Source: Staphylococcus sp. GSSP0090
GTDB taxonomy: Bacteria; Bacillota; Bacilli; Staphylococcales; Staphylococcaceae
DNA length: 64,000 nucleotides
Reading direction: 5' to 3'
Assembly (NCBI RefSeq): GCF_013391405.1
Contig: NZ_JACBFD010000044.1
Location: 124,001 to 188,000, forward strand
Shown: positions 8,485-19,508 of the stretch, piece after piece
Numbering within the stretch: position 1 is the stretch's first letter
How the letters are laid out: each line of letters starts with the position of its first letter
Program-made: the position numbers and the translations under genes
Notes under the pieces: model-generated
Seen by the model: only the letters and a program-made list of their open reading frames with translations
The model's database searches: none
What the model was told of the DNA's origin: nothing

Positions 8485-9411
8485 ATGTCTGATATCATTC
8501 CTTTTCCTCGGTCAAAAGAAAAACTAGTTAGAGAAATCAAGCAATCATTTAATAATAATGATTTAGAACAAATGTATCAATTGTTTGAAGACTTTGAGGA
8601 ACAATTCGAATTAGATGAACAAATGGCTTTGTTAAAATGTTCGATGCTGTATAATATGCAGCATTTTCTAGAATTACGTGAAGAGGCTATTATTTTACTT
8701 AAACAAGGAACGACAAAGTATGATGATTTGATGGTATATTATGTGAAAAGCTTAAATGGCCTTGGTCAGTATTTTGAAGTAGTAGAAGTCATCAATCAAA
8801 TTATAGATGAAGTTAATGATCATAGGACGAGAATGGAATTGTTTCCGATTAAAGAATATGCAATGGGTCAAATAGATAAGCATAATGAACAGGCTACCTA
8901 TATGCTACAGAATTTTGAATCCATATCTCTTCGTGATCAAATTAATACAGTACTCACATTGATTGATTATAGTCAGTTCAACTATCGGAATACGGTTGTG
9001 AATATTATCGATAATGTGACGTTAGCACCTAATGTGTTAACGATTATGCTTGAATACTTGCGTTTTGCTGAATACGATCAAAACATCCGTATCTATAAAT
9101 ATGACTATGATATGAACGTGATACCCAGTAAATTACCAGGACTAGAACATACTGAATTTAAGTTGAATATCATTCCAAATGTTATAAATCAACTCGAAGT
9201 AGATGCTGCACAAATGATTGAAGAAGCGCTTCATTTAATGAATAATCATGCTATTTTATTCTATCCATTAGATATTGAGCGAATCGCCCATATAGATGTT
9301 TGGATTGAAGCATATGTCAATTACTTTAAAGCGATGATAGGTTTAGAACCATTAGATGAATCTAATACTGCAATACAATTCATTACAGAAATAGACAAAT
9401 TGAATAATTAA
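8485..9411 (+). CDS. TPR-like helical protein, YsoA-like by position
   Basis: This is a 308-residue soluble, acidic and mostly helical protein. Its first 150 residues look like degenerate helix-turn-helix pairs (for example YYVKSLNGLGQYFEVVEVINQ), resembling tetratricopeptide repeats. No catalytic motif is visible. In Bacillus subtilis a TPR protein, YsoA, lies just upstream of tig; the same position here suggests an orthologue, but that is inference. Start ATG 8485 follows AGGGGTG. TPR proteins act as protein-interaction scaffolds; no function is established from the sequence. Confidence 0.75.
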   Translation: MSDIIPFPRSKEKLVREIKQSFNNNDLEQMYQLFEDFEEQFELDEQMALLKCSMLYNMQHFLELREEAIILLKQGTTKYDDLMVYYVKSLNGLGQYFEVVEVINQIIDEVNDHRTRMELFPIKEYAMGQIDKHNEQATYMLQNFESISLRDQINTVLTLIDYSQFNYRNTVVNIIDNVTLAPNVLTIMLEYLRFAEYDQNIRIYKYDYDMNVIPSKLPGLEHTEFKLNIIPNVINQLEVDAAQMIEEALHLMNNHAILFYPLDIERIAHIDVWIEAYVNYFKAMIGLEPLDESNTAIQFITEIDKLNN

Positions 9412-9504
9412 TCATTAGTAATTCGGGTAATGTTAAAAAGTAGCATTATAATAAAGTGAATAATTTCAATTTTACAGAAAAATAAAATGTTATAAGCACA
9501 GGGT

Positions 9505-9533
9505 TTGTGTAGTGAATAGTCCTATGCTATAAT
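9505..9533 (+). promoter_or_regulatory. Promoter of tig (extended -10)
   Basis: TTGTGT at 9505-9510, a 17-base spacer and a perfect TATAAT at 9528-9533 preceded by TGC form an extended -10 promoter. Confidence 0.7.
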
Positions 9534-9580
9534 AGTGAAGTTGAAAAAATAAAATAGGATAATCATGGAGGTTTTTATAC

Positions 9581-10891
9581 ATGACAGCAACTTGGGAAAA
9601 AAAGGAAGGTAACGAAGGTGTATTAAGCGTTACTGTTCCGGCAGAAAAAGTAGACAAAGCAATTGATCAAGCTTTCAAAAAAGTAGTTAAACAAATTAAT
9701 GTACCAGGCTTCCGTAAAGGGAAAGTACCTCGTCCAATTTTTGAACAACGCTTTGGTGTAGAAGCTTTATATCAAGATGCAGTTGATATCTTATTACCAG
9801 AAGCTTATGGTGAAGCTATTGACGAAACTGGAATTAAACCAGTTGATCAACCAGAAATCAATGTAACATCAATTGAAAAAGGTAGCGAAATGACATTTGA
9901 AGCAAATGTTGTTGTAGAACCAGAAGTTCAATTAGGTGATTACAAAGGTTTAGAAGTTGAAAAACAAGATGTTGAATTAACTGATGAAGAATTACAAGAA
10001 TCTATTGATCATCAATTAGGTCATTTGGCTGAAATGGTCGTTAAAGAAGATGGCGCTATTGAAAATGGCGACACAGTTAACATCGATTTCGATGGCTATG
10101 TTGATGGCGAACAATTTGAAGGTGGACAAGCTGAAGGTTACGACCTTGAAATTGGTTCAGGTTCATTTATTCCAGGATTCGAAGAACAACTTGTAGGTGT
10201 TAAAACTGGCGAAGAGAAAGACGTTAACGTTACTTTCCCAGAAGAATATCATGCTGAAGAATTAGCTGGTAAAGAAGCTACATTCAAAACAAAAGTTAAT
10301 GAAATTAAATATAAAGATGTTCCAGAATTAACAGATGAAATTGCTAACGAATTAGATTCAGAAGCAAACACTGTTGATGAATATAAAGAAAACTTGCGTA
10401 AACGTTTAACTGAGCAAAAAGAAACAGATGCTGAAAATAATCAAAAAGAAGAAGCGATTAATAAAGCAGCAAACAACGCTACAATTGACGTTCCAGATGC
10501 AATGATTAATACTGAGTTAGATCGCATGGTTCAAGAATTTGGACAACGTATGCAACAACAAGGTCTTAATTTAGAAACTTATTTCCAAATTTCTGGTCAA
10601 GATGAATCACAATTAAGAGAACAAATGAAAGACGATGCAGAAGAACGTGTTAAAACAAACTTAACATTAACTGCTATCGCAGATGCTGAAGATATTGAAG
10701 TTTCAGATGCTGATATCGATAAAGAATTAGAAAAAATGAGTGAACAATTTAATATCTCAGTAGAAGATATTAAACAAACACTTGGTAATACAGACATCGT
10801 TAAAAATGATGTACGTATTCAAAAAGTAATCGACTTATTAGTTGACGAAGCTAAATTAGTAGAACCATCTAAAGATGACTCAGAAGCGTAA
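9581..10891 (+). CDS. tig: Trigger factor, ribosome-associated chaperone
   Basis: Trigger factor binds nascent chains at the ribosome exit and has peptidyl-prolyl isomerase activity. The 436-residue protein shows the ribosome-docking signature GFRKGKVPR near residue 45, a central FKBP-type domain (about 160-245, with [14 protein letters not shown] and [13 protein letters not shown]) and a long helical C-terminal arm domain. It ends in an acidic tail. Start ATG 9581 follows TGGAGG. A terminator at 10955 separates it from clpX. Confidence 0.97.
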   Translation: MTATWEKKEGNEGVLSVTVPAEKVDKAIDQAFKKVVKQINVPGFRKGKVPRPIFEQRFGVEALYQDAVDILLPEAYGEAIDETGIKPVDQPEINVTSIEKGSEMTFEANVVVEPEVQLGDYKGLEVEKQDVELTDEELQESIDHQLGHLAEMVVKEDGAIENGDTVNIDFDGYVDGEQFEGGQAEGYDLEIGSGSFIPGFEEQLVGVKTGEEKDVNVTFPEEYHAEELAGKEATFKTKVNEIKYKDVPELTDEIANELDSEANTVDEYKENLRKRLTEQKETDAENNQKEEAINKAANNATIDVPDAMINTELDRMVQEFGQRMQQQGLNLETYFQISGQDESQLREQMKDDAEERVKTNLTLTAIADAEDIEVSDADIDKELEKMSEQFNISVEDIKQTLGNTDIVKNDVRIQKVIDLLVDEAKLVEPSKDDSEA

Positions 10892-10954
10892 CTAAATATA
10901 AATAGAGCAAATTGTTTTGTGAATTATATGTTAGTCGTTTAATATAGTAAACTA

Positions 10955-10996
10955 GTAGCAGATGCATTCAAATAATGTATCTGCTACACTATTTTA
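10955..10996 (+). terminator. Intrinsic terminator after tig
   Basis: GTAGCAGATGCATT at 10955-10968 pairs with AATGTATCTGCTAC at 10974-10987 with one G-U pair, followed by ACTATTTT. Confidence 0.8.
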
Positions 10997-11022
10997 TGCA
11001 AATAACTTGTGAAAGGTGCAAG

Positions 11023-11051
11023 TTGCATATTAAAATACTATCTAGTATAGT
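11023..11051 (+). promoter_or_regulatory. Candidate promoter of clpX
   Basis: TTGCAT at 11023-11028, a 17-base spacer and TATAGT at 11046-11051 lie 26 bases before the clpX ATG. No CtsR-type heptad repeat is seen. Confidence 0.5.
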
Positions 11052-11077
11052 CTTTAGGGAATAGGGGTGTAAATAGA

Positions 11078-12340
11078 ATGTTCAAATTCAATGAAGATGA
11101 AGAAAATTTAAAATGCTCTTTCTGTGGTAAAGATCAAGACCAAGTTAAAAAACTAGTTGCAGGAAGTGGCGTGTATATTTGTAATGAGTGTATAGAGCTA
11201 TGTTCAGAAATAGTAGAAGAAGAATTAGCTCAATCAGAACCTGAAGGGTTAACTGAATTACCAACACCTAAAGAAATTATGGACAAGCTAAATGATTATG
11301 TTATAGGACAAGAAAAGGCTAAAAAATCATTAGCTGTAGCTGTTTATAATCATTATAAACGTGTTCAACAATTAGGACCTAATGAAGATGAAGTTGAATT
11401 ACAAAAAAGTAATGTTGCTTTAATTGGTCCAACTGGTAGTGGTAAAACACTTCTAGCACAAACATTAGCCAAAACATTAAATGTACCATTTGCAATTGCT
11501 GATGCTACAAGTTTAACAGAAGCTGGTTATGTAGGTGATGACGTTGAAAATATATTACTACGTTTAATTCAAGCGGCTGATTTTGATATAGATAAAGCTG
11601 AAAAAGGTATTATTTATGTCGATGAAATTGATAAAATTGCAAGAAAATCAGAAAACACATCTATTACGCGTGATGTATCTGGTGAAGGTGTTCAACAAGC
11701 ATTGCTTAAAATATTAGAAGGCACAACAGCTAGTGTTCCGCCACAAGGTGGACGTAAGCATCCAAACCAAGAGTTAATTCAAATCGATACGACGAATATC
11801 TTATTTGTACTTGGTGGTGCATTTGATGGTATTGATGAAGTGATTAAGCGTAGACTAGGTGAAAAAGTAATTGGTTTCTCTAGCAGTGAAGCATCTAAAT
11901 ATGATGAAGATGCAATTCTTGAACAAATTAGACCTGAAGATTTACAATCATACGGTTTAATTCCAGAATTTATTGGACGTGTGCCAATCGTTGCGAATTT
12001 AGAAACACTAGATGTAGACGCATTAAAAAACATCTTAACGCAGCCGAAAAATGCGTTAGTTAAACAATATACTAAAATGCTTGAACTTGATGATGTGACA
12101 TTAGAATTCACGGATGAAGCATTGTCAGCAATTAGTAATAAAGCAATCGAACGTAAAACAGGTGCCCGTGGATTACGTTCAATTATCGAAGAAGCATTAA
12201 TTGATATTATGTATGATGTACCATCTTCTGATGGCGTTGTAAAAGTAGTCATTACTGCAGAAACGATTAATGATGAAAAAGAACCTGAACTTTACGATAA
12301 AGATGGCAATCTTGTAAATAAAGAACAAACATCTGCTTAA
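11078..12340 (+). CDS. clpX: ATP-dependent Clp protease ATP-binding subunit ClpX
   Basis: ClpX is the AAA+ unfoldase that feeds substrates to ClpP. The 420-residue protein begins with the treble-clef zinc domain, with cysteines 13, 16, 35 and 38. Walker A GPTGSGKT is at residues 117-124, Walker B is YVDEIDKI, and [11 protein letters not shown] is the C-terminal sensor-2 region. Start ATG 11078 follows TAGGGGTG. clpP is not adjacent, as is usual in this group. Confidence 0.97.
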   Translation: MFKFNEDEENLKCSFCGKDQDQVKKLVAGSGVYICNECIELCSEIVEEELAQSEPEGLTELPTPKEIMDKLNDYVIGQEKAKKSLAVAVYNHYKRVQQLGPNEDEVELQKSNVALIGPTGSGKTLLAQTLAKTLNVPFAIADATSLTEAGYVGDDVENILLRLIQAADFDIDKAEKGIIYVDEIDKIARKSENTSITRDVSGEGVQQALLKILEGTTASVPPQGGRKHPNQELIQIDTTNILFVLGGAFDGIDEVIKRRLGEKVIGFSSSEASKYDEDAILEQIRPEDLQSYGLIPEFIGRVPIVANLETLDVDALKNILTQPKNALVKQYTKMLELDDVTLEFTDEALSAISNKAIERKTGARGLRSIIEEALIDIMYDVPSSDGVVKVVITAETINDEKEPELYDKDGNLVNKEQTSA

Positions 12341-12359
12341 GCTAGTTTAAGCAGAAAAT

Positions 12360-12418
12360 GGGAGTGGGACGAAGCAATCAACGTGTTAGATTGCTATCCT
12401 GCTCCCTTTTAATTTTTA
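12360..12418 (+). terminator. Intrinsic terminator after clpX
   Basis: GGGAGTGGGACGAAGCAATC from 12360 pairs imperfectly with GATTGCTATCCTGCTCCC ending at 12406, followed by TTTTAATTTTT. The GGGAGTGGGAC form is typical of recurrent staphylococcal intergenic hairpins. Confidence 0.8.
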
Positions 12419-12509
12419 AAATCATATATTTTATGATTAGAATACATATTCATTTAATCATTTGTGTAATATAATGAACCAGAACGTTTAACAGAAAAGA
12501 GGGGCGAAA

Positions 12510-13097
12510 ATGAAAGTTAATCCTAACGAAATTGAATTATTAATAAGTGCTGTGAAACCAGAGCAATATCCTGAGACAGGTTTGAGTGAAGTTGGATTAA
12601 GTGGCAGATCTAATGTGGGTAAATCGACGTTTATCAATAGTATGATTGGTAGAAAAAATATGGCACGTACGTCACAACAACCGGGTAAAACCCAGACACT
12701 TAATTTTTATAATATAGATAACCAACTAGTATTTGTAGATGTGCCAGGTTATGGTTATGCTAAAGTAAGCAAGAAGCAACGTGAAGCTTTTGGCAAAATG
12801 ATTGAAAAATATATTTCTCAAAGAGAAGAATTAAAATTAGTCATTCAACTTGTAGATTTAAGGCACAATCCAACAGAAGATGACATTTTAATGTATAATT
12901 ATTTGAAATATTATGAAATTCCTACTTTTGTCGTTGCAACTAAAGAAGACAAAATAGCAAAAGGCAAAGTACAAAAACATTTAGCAAATATTCAACAAAA
13001 GCTAGAAATGGAACCTGAAGATGAAATTATCAGTTATTCTTCTGTAAAAAATAATAAGCAACAACAAATTTGGAATATCATTGAAAAGTATTTGTAA
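12510..13097 (+). CDS. engB: Ribosome biogenesis GTP-binding protein EngB (YsxC/YihA)
   Basis: EngB is a small essential GTPase acting in 50S subunit assembly. The 195-residue protein has the G1 motif GRSNVGKST at residues 32-40, G3 as DVPGYG, and a G4-type ATKEDK. Start ATG 12510 follows GAGGGG. A TATAAT at 12470-12475 with a weak -35 may be its promoter. In Bacillus the gene also lies near clpX, lon and hemA; a lonA gene is not present between clpX and engB here. Confidence 0.95.
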   Translation: MKVNPNEIELLISAVKPEQYPETGLSEVGLSGRSNVGKSTFINSMIGRKNMARTSQQPGKTQTLNFYNIDNQLVFVDVPGYGYAKVSKKQREAFGKMIEKYISQREELKLVIQLVDLRHNPTEDDILMYNYLKYYEIPTFVVATKEDKIAKGKVQKHLANIQQKLEMEPEDEIISYSSVKNNKQQQIWNIIEKYL

Positions 13098-13269
13098 TTA
13101 TTATAAAGTACAGGCAATTTATCATTACATATCATAGGAAAGTAAGTATAATTATGACAACAATATGACTTTAGATTATAATTCTTCTAATTTACAGGAC
13201 GAGTTACTTAACGCATGTCATAATTGTGTTATAATATACTTATTGTAATATGTATGGAGGGCGTTATAA

Positions 13270-14601
13270 ATGCATTTAATTGCGGTAAGCATTAATCATC
13301 GTACTGCAGATGTAGCACTTAGAGAAAAAGTTGCTTTCAAAGATGATGCCATACGTTCAGCCAATGTTGATTTATATGAAACGAAATCTATTTTAGAAAA
13401 CGTGATACTATCAACTTGTAACCGAACAGAAGTATATGCTGTGACAGATCAAATTCATACAGGTCGCTATTATATACAGAGATTTTTAGCGAGATCATTT
13501 GGATTAGATGTTGAAGATATTAAAGATATGACTGAAGTAAAAGTGGGGGACGAAGCAGTAAAACATTTATTGCAAGTCACTTCAGGTTTAGATTCTGTTG
13601 TACTCGGGGAAACTCAAATTCTAGGGCAAATTAGAAATGCATTCTTTTTAGCTCAAGCTGAAGATACAACAGGTACTATCTTTAATCATTTATTTAAACA
13701 AGCAATTACTTTTGCGAAGAAAGCACATAATGAGACGGATATTGCTGATAATGCAGTAAGTGTTTCATATGCGGCTGTTGAACTAAGTAAAAAAGTATTC
13801 GGCAAAATCAATACTAAGCGAGCTTTAATTATAGGTGCGGGGGATATGAGTGAATTATCACTCTTGAATTTAATTGGTTCAGGTGTAACGGATATTACCA
13901 TTGTAAATAGAACTTTAAGTAAAGCTCAAGATTTAGCAATGAAACATCAAGTTAAATTTGAATCAATGGAATCATTACCAAAACTTTTAGCAGACGTAGA
14001 TATAGTCATAAGTTCAACAAGTTCAGAAAATTATATTGTGACGAATGAAATGTTGCAATCTATAAGCAATGAACGTAAACATGATTCATTAGTAATGATC
14101 GATATTGCAGTTCCTAGGGATATTGAACCAGGTATAGATACAATCCAAGATGTGTTTAGCTATGATGTGGATGATTTGAAAGGTTTAGTAGATGCTAACC
14201 TAAGAGAACGTCAACGTGCAGCTGAACAAATTATACAAAATATTCCAAATGAAATTGAAGCACATAACGAATGGGTAAATATGTTAGGTGTTGTACCAGT
14301 CATTCGTGCGCTTAGAGAAAAGGCTATGTCAATTCAAGAAGATACGATGGATAGTATAGACAGAAAATTGCCTGGATTATCTGAAAGAGAACGCAAGATC
14401 ATTTCAAAACATACAAAAAGCATTATAAACCAAATGTTGAAAGATCCTATAAAACAAGCTAAAGAATTGAGTAGTGATAAGAAAAGTAACGAAAAATTAG
14501 AGCTATTTCAAGACATATTTGATATTGAAGCTGAACATGCATATGAAACTAAAAAGCAAAAATCTAATATGAATACAGGTCAAATCTTAAGTTTTGAATA
14601 A
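13270..14601 (+). CDS. hemA: Glutamyl-tRNA reductase
   Basis: HemA reduces Glu-tRNA to glutamate-1-semialdehyde, the first committed step of tetrapyrrole synthesis. The 443-residue protein has the catalytic STCNRTE motif with nucleophile Cys50, a central NADPH-binding domain with IGAGDMSE, and a C-terminal dimerisation helix region ([12 protein letters not shown]). Start ATG 13270 follows GGAGG. A TATAAT at 13230-13235 is a likely -10. It heads the haem operon hemA-hemX-hemC-hemD-hemB-hemL. Confidence 0.97.
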   Translation: MHLIAVSINHRTADVALREKVAFKDDAIRSANVDLYETKSILENVILSTCNRTEVYAVTDQIHTGRYYIQRFLARSFGLDVEDIKDMTEVKVGDEAVKHLLQVTSGLDSVVLGETQILGQIRNAFFLAQAEDTTGTIFNHLFKQAITFAKKAHNETDIADNAVSVSYAAVELSKKVFGKINTKRALIIGAGDMSELSLLNLIGSGVTDITIVNRTLSKAQDLAMKHQVKFESMESLPKLLADVDIVISSTSSENYIVTNEMLQSISNERKHDSLVMIDIAVPRDIEPGIDTIQDVFSYDVDDLKGLVDANLRERQRAAEQIIQNIPNEIEAHNEWVNMLGVVPVIRALREKAMSIQEDTMDSIDRKLPGLSERERKIISKHTKSIINQMLKDPIKQAKELSSDKKSNEKLELFQDIFDIEAEHAYETKKQKSNMNTGQILSFE

Positions 14602-14622
14602 GCATCAGCAAATGGTGATAAT

Positions 14623-15459
14623 ATGCAAGAACTTTTATTCATAAGGTTAAATGAACTAATATTACTAATTTATCTATTTAGTATTGCTTGTTATTTTTTT
14701 GATTTTATTAAAAAGTTTTATAAGATTAGAAGCATTGGATTTGTTACATTGGGGATTGTTTGGGTGTTACAAACAATCTCCTTATCTTTTTATGTAACCG
14801 CAACGAATCAAGTGCCATTGGGTAATGTCTTTGATGTCTTATTTGCACTTGCATGGTTGATTATTTCCATATCAATTGTGATTAGTGTGATTAAGCAAGT
14901 CAATATTTCTATCTTTTTGTTTAATATTATTGGCTTCGTTTTTATTGCAATTAGTACGTTTCAACCTATGCACTATCAAGGTGCTGGTGAGAGGCTGAAT
15001 GTAATTAATGAATTACTTATTGTGCATGTAACATTTGCGATAATTAGTTATGCTGTTTTTGCTTTTGCATTTGTGAATGGCATTTTATACTTAATCCAAT
15101 TTAAAAATTTAAAGCAAAAGCGATTTACTCAAAAGTATTTTAGAATTAGTAGTGTAGCTACACTCGAAAAAGTAGTGTTTTATAATAGTTTAGTGGGCTT
15201 TATATTTATTATATTAAGTATTATTTTAGGTGCACAATGGGGTATCAATACGATTGGTATAGATATTTTTGTGGATTCAAAAGTCATTATGTCTGTAATT
15301 ATTACGATATTGTATGGTTTATATTTATTATTGAGAGTAAGGCAAACCATATCAAAACATAAGTTGATTTATTTTAATATCATTCTATTTTGTTTGAATA
15401 TGATTAATTTATTATTCACATCTCATGTCTCTGATTTTCATCAATGGACTGGAATATAA
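14623..15459 (+). CDS. hemX: HemX, CcsA-like membrane protein
   Basis: This is a 278-residue polytopic membrane protein with about eight hydrophobic segments, lying between hemA and hemC. In Bacillus and Staphylococcus HemX at this place lowers the cellular level of HemA, so it acts as a negative effector of haem synthesis. It belongs to the cytochrome-c-assembly (CcsA) fold family. The ribosome binding site is weak (AATGGTGATAAT), and the gene lies 21 bases after hemA, which suggests coupled translation. Confidence 0.9.
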   Translation: MQELLFIRLNELILLIYLFSIACYFFDFIKKFYKIRSIGFVTLGIVWVLQTISLSFYVTATNQVPLGNVFDVLFALAWLIISISIVISVIKQVNISIFLFNIIGFVFIAISTFQPMHYQGAGERLNVINELLIVHVTFAIISYAVFAFAFVNGILYLIQFKNLKQKRFTQKYFRISSVATLEKVVFYNSLVGFIFIILSIILGAQWGINTIGIDIFVDSKVIMSVIITILYGLYLLLRVRQTISKHKLIYFNIILFCLNMINLLFTSHVSDFHQWTGI

Positions 15460-15512
15460 GAAGCTGCTGAATGTTAATGATAAAACGCTAAATTGCTAGG
15501 AGGTTACGCAAA

Positions 15513-16439
15513 ATGCGTAAGTTAGTCGTTGGTTCACGAAGAAGTAAATTGGCTTTAACACAAAGCCAACAATTTATAGATAAATTAAAAGCTATTGATC
15601 CAAATTTAGAAATAGAAATAAAGGAAATAGTGACAAAAGGTGACCTCATCGTTGACAAACAATTATCAAAAGTAGGCGGAAAAGGGCTTTTTGTGAAAGA
15701 AATTCAAAATGAATTATTTAATCATGACATCGATATGGCAATACATTCTTTAAAAGATGTACCTAGCATTATTCCTGAAGGTTTAACACTAGGTTGTATA
15801 CCGGATCGTGAAAATCCGTACGACGCATATATTGCCAAAAATCATGTGCCTTTAAATGAATTGCCTAACAATAGTATTGTAGGTACAAGTTCTTTACGTA
15901 GAGGTGCACAAATTCTTGCAAAATATCCTAAGTTACAAATTAAATGGATACGAGGTAATATTGATACACGTTTAAATAAACTTGAGACTGAAGATTATGA
16001 TGCAATTATTTTAGCAGCTGCTGGATTAAAACGTATGGGTTGGTCTGATGATATTGTCACGACTTATTTAGATAAAGAAACTCTGATTCCAGCAATAGGT
16101 CAAGGGGCGTTAGGTATTGAATGTCGTTCAGATGACGATGAACTGTTATCACTGTTAAGCAAAGTTCATAATCAAGATGTTGCTGATTGTGTAACTGCTG
16201 AACGTACTTTCTTAACCCGTATGAATGGTAGCTGTCAGGTACCAATCGGGGGCTATGCAACAAAAGAAGACGACGGCACAATGGAATTTACAGGTTTAAT
16301 CATGTCACCTGATGGTAAAGAACGCTATCAACATACTGTGCGTGGTACCAATCCAATCGCCTTAGGTGAAGAAGTGACTAAAGTATTAAATGAGCAAGGC
16401 GCGTATGAAATAATTAAAGCACTAAACGAAGAACAATAA
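15513..16439 (+). CDS. hemC: Porphobilinogen deaminase (hydroxymethylbilane synthase)
   Basis: HemC polymerises four porphobilinogen units into hydroxymethylbilane. The 308-residue protein begins [17 protein letters not shown]. It contains the substrate-binding SSLRRGAQ and RGNIDTRL segments and the dipyrromethane-cofactor Cys241 in NGSCQVPIG. Start ATG 15513 follows AGGAGG. Confidence 0.97.
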   Translation: MRKLVVGSRRSKLALTQSQQFIDKLKAIDPNLEIEIKEIVTKGDLIVDKQLSKVGGKGLFVKEIQNELFNHDIDMAIHSLKDVPSIIPEGLTLGCIPDRENPYDAYIAKNHVPLNELPNNSIVGTSSLRRGAQILAKYPKLQIKWIRGNIDTRLNKLETEDYDAIILAAAGLKRMGWSDDIVTTYLDKETLIPAIGQGALGIECRSDDDELLSLLSKVHNQDVADCVTAERTFLTRMNGSCQVPIGGYATKEDDGTMEFTGLIMSPDGKERYQHTVRGTNPIALGEEVTKVLNEQGAYEIIKALNEEQ

Positions 16440-16458
16440 TACTTCGAGGTGAAAATAA

Positions 16459-17145
16459 ATGAGACCAGTTATAGTAATGACTCAGACGAGTGAGTTTTAT
16501 AAATCAGATGTATGTATACTACACAAACCTTTCATATGTGTAGAACCACTAACATTTAATTTGAATTTACTCGAAGTTAATTATGACTGGCTTATTTTTT
16601 CGTCCAAAAAAGCAGTTGAATACTTCCGACCTTATCTATCTAAACTAAATTACAATAAAATTGCTGTGATTGGTGAAAAAACTGCAGAGTATTGTAAGTC
16701 AATTGGATTGGAAGTGTCATTTTGTCCCAAAGATTATTCACAAGAGGGATTTCTAAAAACATTTAAAACACACGAACATAGCAATATTTTGTTACCCTCT
16801 AGCGCAGCTGCAAGATCCAAACTTGAAGATGGATTGAATCAACAAAATTATAATGTCCAAAAGATAGATTTATATAAGCCTGTGCCACATACAAAGCATA
16901 TTAAGCATGTTAAAATGTTGATTGAGCAAGGCAAAGTGGATGCCATTGCATTCGCCAGTTCATCTGCAGTGCGTTATTTTTTCGAAGATAAACAAAAAGT
17001 GTCATTTAATCATTATTTTGTGATAGGGCAACAAACACTAGATACATTGAAACATTATCAAAAACAGGGTATCGTTGCTGATATACAGACATTAGATGCT
17101 TTAGTTAACAAAATTTTAGAAAGTTGGGAAGAAAATGCAATTTGA
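16459..17145 (+). CDS. hemD: Uroporphyrinogen-III synthase
   Basis: HemD cyclises hydroxymethylbilane with inversion of ring D. The sequence of this family is poorly conserved; the 228-residue length, two-lobed pattern with [14 protein letters not shown] and [14 protein letters not shown], and position between hemC and hemB support the call. Start ATG 16459 follows CGAGGTG. The 3' end overlaps hemB by 11 bases in another frame. Confidence 0.92.
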   Translation: MRPVIVMTQTSEFYKSDVCILHKPFICVEPLTFNLNLLEVNYDWLIFSSKKAVEYFRPYLSKLNYNKIAVIGEKTAEYCKSIGLEVSFCPKDYSQEGFLKTFKTHEHSNILLPSSAAARSKLEDGLNQQNYNVQKIDLYKPVPHTKHIKHVKMLIEQGKVDAIAFASSSAVRYFFEDKQKVSFNHYFVIGQQTLDTLKHYQKQGIVADIQTLDALVNKILESWEENAI

Positions 17146-18112
17146 TCGACATAGACGCTTACGTAGCAGTAAATCAATGAGAAATTTAGTTAGAGAAACA
17201 CATGTGAACAAAGAAGATTTAATTTATCCAATCTTTGTAGTAGAACGTGACAATGTTAAAGAAGAAATTAAATCAATGCCTGGTGTTTACCAATTAAGTT
17301 TGAATTTATTGGATGATGAAATTAAAGAAGCGTATGAATTAGGTATTAGAGGTATTATGTTTTTTGGTGTCCCAAATGAAAAAGATGCTATCGGAACAGG
17401 TGCTTACGATCATAATGGGATTGTTCAAGAAGCTACAAGAAAAGCAAAAGCTATGTATGATGACTTATTAGTTGTTGCAGATACATGCTTATGTGAATAT
17501 ACAGACCACGGACATTGTGGTGTCATTAATGAACAAACGAAAGATGTAGATAATGATAAATCATTACCATTATTAGTAAAAACAGCAATTTCACAAGTTG
17601 AAGCTGGTGCTGATATCATCGCGCCTAGTAATATGATGGATGGTTTTGTTGCTGAAATTAGAGCTGGTTTAGATGATGCAGGATATTATAATATCCCAAT
17701 AATGAGTTACGGAATTAAATATGCATCTAGCTTCTTTGGTCCTTTCCGTGATGCTGCAGAATCAACACCACAGTTTGGAGATCGTAAGACTTATCAAATG
17801 GATCCAGCTAATCGTAGAGAAGCATTGAGAGAACTAGATAGCGATTTGCGTGAGGGTGCAGATATGATGATTGTTAAACCGGCCCTTAGCTTCTTAGATA
17901 TTATTAGAGATGTAAGAAATACAACTAACGTACCAGTAGTTGCATACAATGTAAGTGGTGAGTATAGTATGACTAAAGCTGCATCATTGAATGGCTGGAT
18001 TGATGAAAAAGCAGTTGTTATGGAACAAATGACTTCCATGAAACGTGCCGGTGCAGATATGATTATTACGTATTTTTCAAAAGATATTTGTCGTTATTTA
18101 GATGAACAATAG
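17135..18112 (+). CDS. hemB: Delta-aminolevulinic acid dehydratase (porphobilinogen synthase)
   Basis: HemB condenses two aminolevulinate molecules into porphobilinogen. The 325-residue protein has the zinc-type cysteine triad C118, C120 and C128 ([14 protein letters not shown]) and the Schiff-base lysines K195 (SYGIKYASS) and K248 (MIVKPA). The start ATG 17135 lies inside the end of hemD after GGAAGAAA, so translation is probably coupled. Confidence 0.97.
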   Translation: MQFDRHRRLRSSKSMRNLVRETHVNKEDLIYPIFVVERDNVKEEIKSMPGVYQLSLNLLDDEIKEAYELGIRGIMFFGVPNEKDAIGTGAYDHNGIVQEATRKAKAMYDDLLVVADTCLCEYTDHGHCGVINEQTKDVDNDKSLPLLVKTAISQVEAGADIIAPSNMMDGFVAEIRAGLDDAGYYNIPIMSYGIKYASSFFGPFRDAAESTPQFGDRKTYQMDPANRREALRELDSDLREGADMMIVKPALSFLDIIRDVRNTTNVPVVAYNVSGEYSMTKAASLNGWIDEKAVVMEQMTSMKRAGADMIITYFSKDICRYLDEQ

Positions 18113-18131
18113 TGAATAGGAGGTTATGTGA

Positions 18132-19415
18132 ATGCGTTACAATAACTCAGAAAAAGCAATGACCAAAGCAGAAACATTAATGCCTGGTGGTGTAAACAGT
18201 CCAGTAAGAGCATTTAAATCTGTTGATACACCAGCCATATTTATGGACCATGGCGAAGGTTCAAGAATTTATGATATTGATGGTAATGAATACATCGATT
18301 ATGTATTAAGTTGGGGGCCTTTAATTTTAGGGCATAAAAATAAACAAGTGATTGAAAAGATACATGAAGCCGTCGACAAAGGTACAAGCTTTGGTGCTTC
18401 AACATTACAGGAGAATAAATTAGCTGAACTTGTTATCGAACGTGTACCTTCTATTGAAAAAGTACGCATGGTATCTTCAGGAACGGAGGCAACATTAGAT
18501 ACACTACGATTAGCTCGTGGTTATACAGGTAGAAATAAAATTGTGAAATTTGTAGGTTGTTACCATGGCCACAGTGACTCACTGTTAATAAAAGCTGGTT
18601 CTGGTGTAGCAACACTTGGCTTACCAGATTCACCGGGTGTGCCAGAAGGAATTGCAAAAAATACAATTACAGTACCTTATAATGATTTAGATGCAATCAA
18701 AGTTGCGTTTGAAGAATTCGGTGATGATATTGCAGGCGTAATTGTTGAGCCTGTAGCCGGTAACATGGGTGTAGTACCTCCAATTGAAGGATTTTTACAA
18801 GGCTTAAGAGATATCACAACTGAATATGGTTCGTTACTGATTTTTGATGAGGTAATGACTGGATTCCGTGTTGGATATAACTGTGCACAAGGATACTTCA
18901 ATGTCATTCCAGATTTAACTTGCTTAGGTAAGGTAATCGGTGGTGGGTTACCAGTAGGTGCATTTGGAGGTAAAAAAGAAATTATGGATCAAATTGCGCC
19001 AACAGGTGATATCTATCAGGCTGGGACATTATCTGGTAATCCATTAGCTATGACGAGTGGCTATGAAACATTAAGTCAATTAACACCTGAAACGTACGAC
19101 TATTTCAATAAATTAGGTGATTTACTGGAGCAAGGCTTAAAAGATGTCTTTGCCAAACATAATGTGCCAATCACTGTAAATCGTGCTGGTTCTATGATAG
19201 GATATTTCTTAAATGTAGGGCCAGTAACGAATTTTGAACAAGCTAACAATAGCGATTTAGAAATGTTTAGCCAAATGTATAGAGAAATGGCAAGAGAGGG
19301 CGTATTTTTACCACCTTCACAATTTGAAGGCACGTTCCTTTCTACTTCACATACCGAAGAAGATATTAACAAAACCATACAAGCATTTGATACAGCATTA
19401 GGTCGAATTGTATAA
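18132..19415 (+). CDS. hemL: Glutamate-1-semialdehyde 2,1-aminomutase
   Basis: HemL is the PLP enzyme that turns glutamate-1-semialdehyde into 5-aminolevulinate. The 427-residue protein shows [12 protein letters not shown] near the N-terminus, the cofactor-binding SSGTEA loop, and the PLP lysine K267 in CLGKVIGGG. Start ATG 18132 follows AGGAGG. It is the last gene of the haem operon, and a terminator follows. Confidence 0.97.
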   Translation: MRYNNSEKAMTKAETLMPGGVNSPVRAFKSVDTPAIFMDHGEGSRIYDIDGNEYIDYVLSWGPLILGHKNKQVIEKIHEAVDKGTSFGASTLQENKLAELVIERVPSIEKVRMVSSGTEATLDTLRLARGYTGRNKIVKFVGCYHGHSDSLLIKAGSGVATLGLPDSPGVPEGIAKNTITVPYNDLDAIKVAFEEFGDDIAGVIVEPVAGNMGVVPPIEGFLQGLRDITTEYGSLLIFDEVMTGFRVGYNCAQGYFNVIPDLTCLGKVIGGGLPVGAFGGKKEIMDQIAPTGDIYQAGTLSGNPLAMTSGYETLSQLTPETYDYFNKLGDLLEQGLKDVFAKHNVPITVNRAGSMIGYFLNVGPVTNFEQANNSDLEMFSQMYREMAREGVFLPPSQFEGTFLSTSHTEEDINKTIQAFDTALGRIV

Positions 19416-19425
19416 AGTTTAAATG

Positions 19426-19464
19426 ATGCCCGAGCAACTAATAAGTTGAGCGGGTATTTTTTAT
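19426..19464 (+). terminator. Intrinsic terminator of the haem operon
   Basis: ATGCCCGAGCAACT from 19426 pairs with AGTTGAGCGGGTAT (loop AATA, one internal mismatch), followed by TTTTTTATTT. Confidence 0.82.
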
Positions 19465-19508
19465 TTATAGTGCGTATGTTTGACGATAACGATGAAAGTT
19501 GTGAGAAC

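Noticed and set aside
11779-12252. 157-codon open frame antisense to clpX
   Set aside because: It is the reverse of a strongly conserved coding region, Ser/Ile-rich as expected from antisense of AT-rich codons, with no ribosome binding site.
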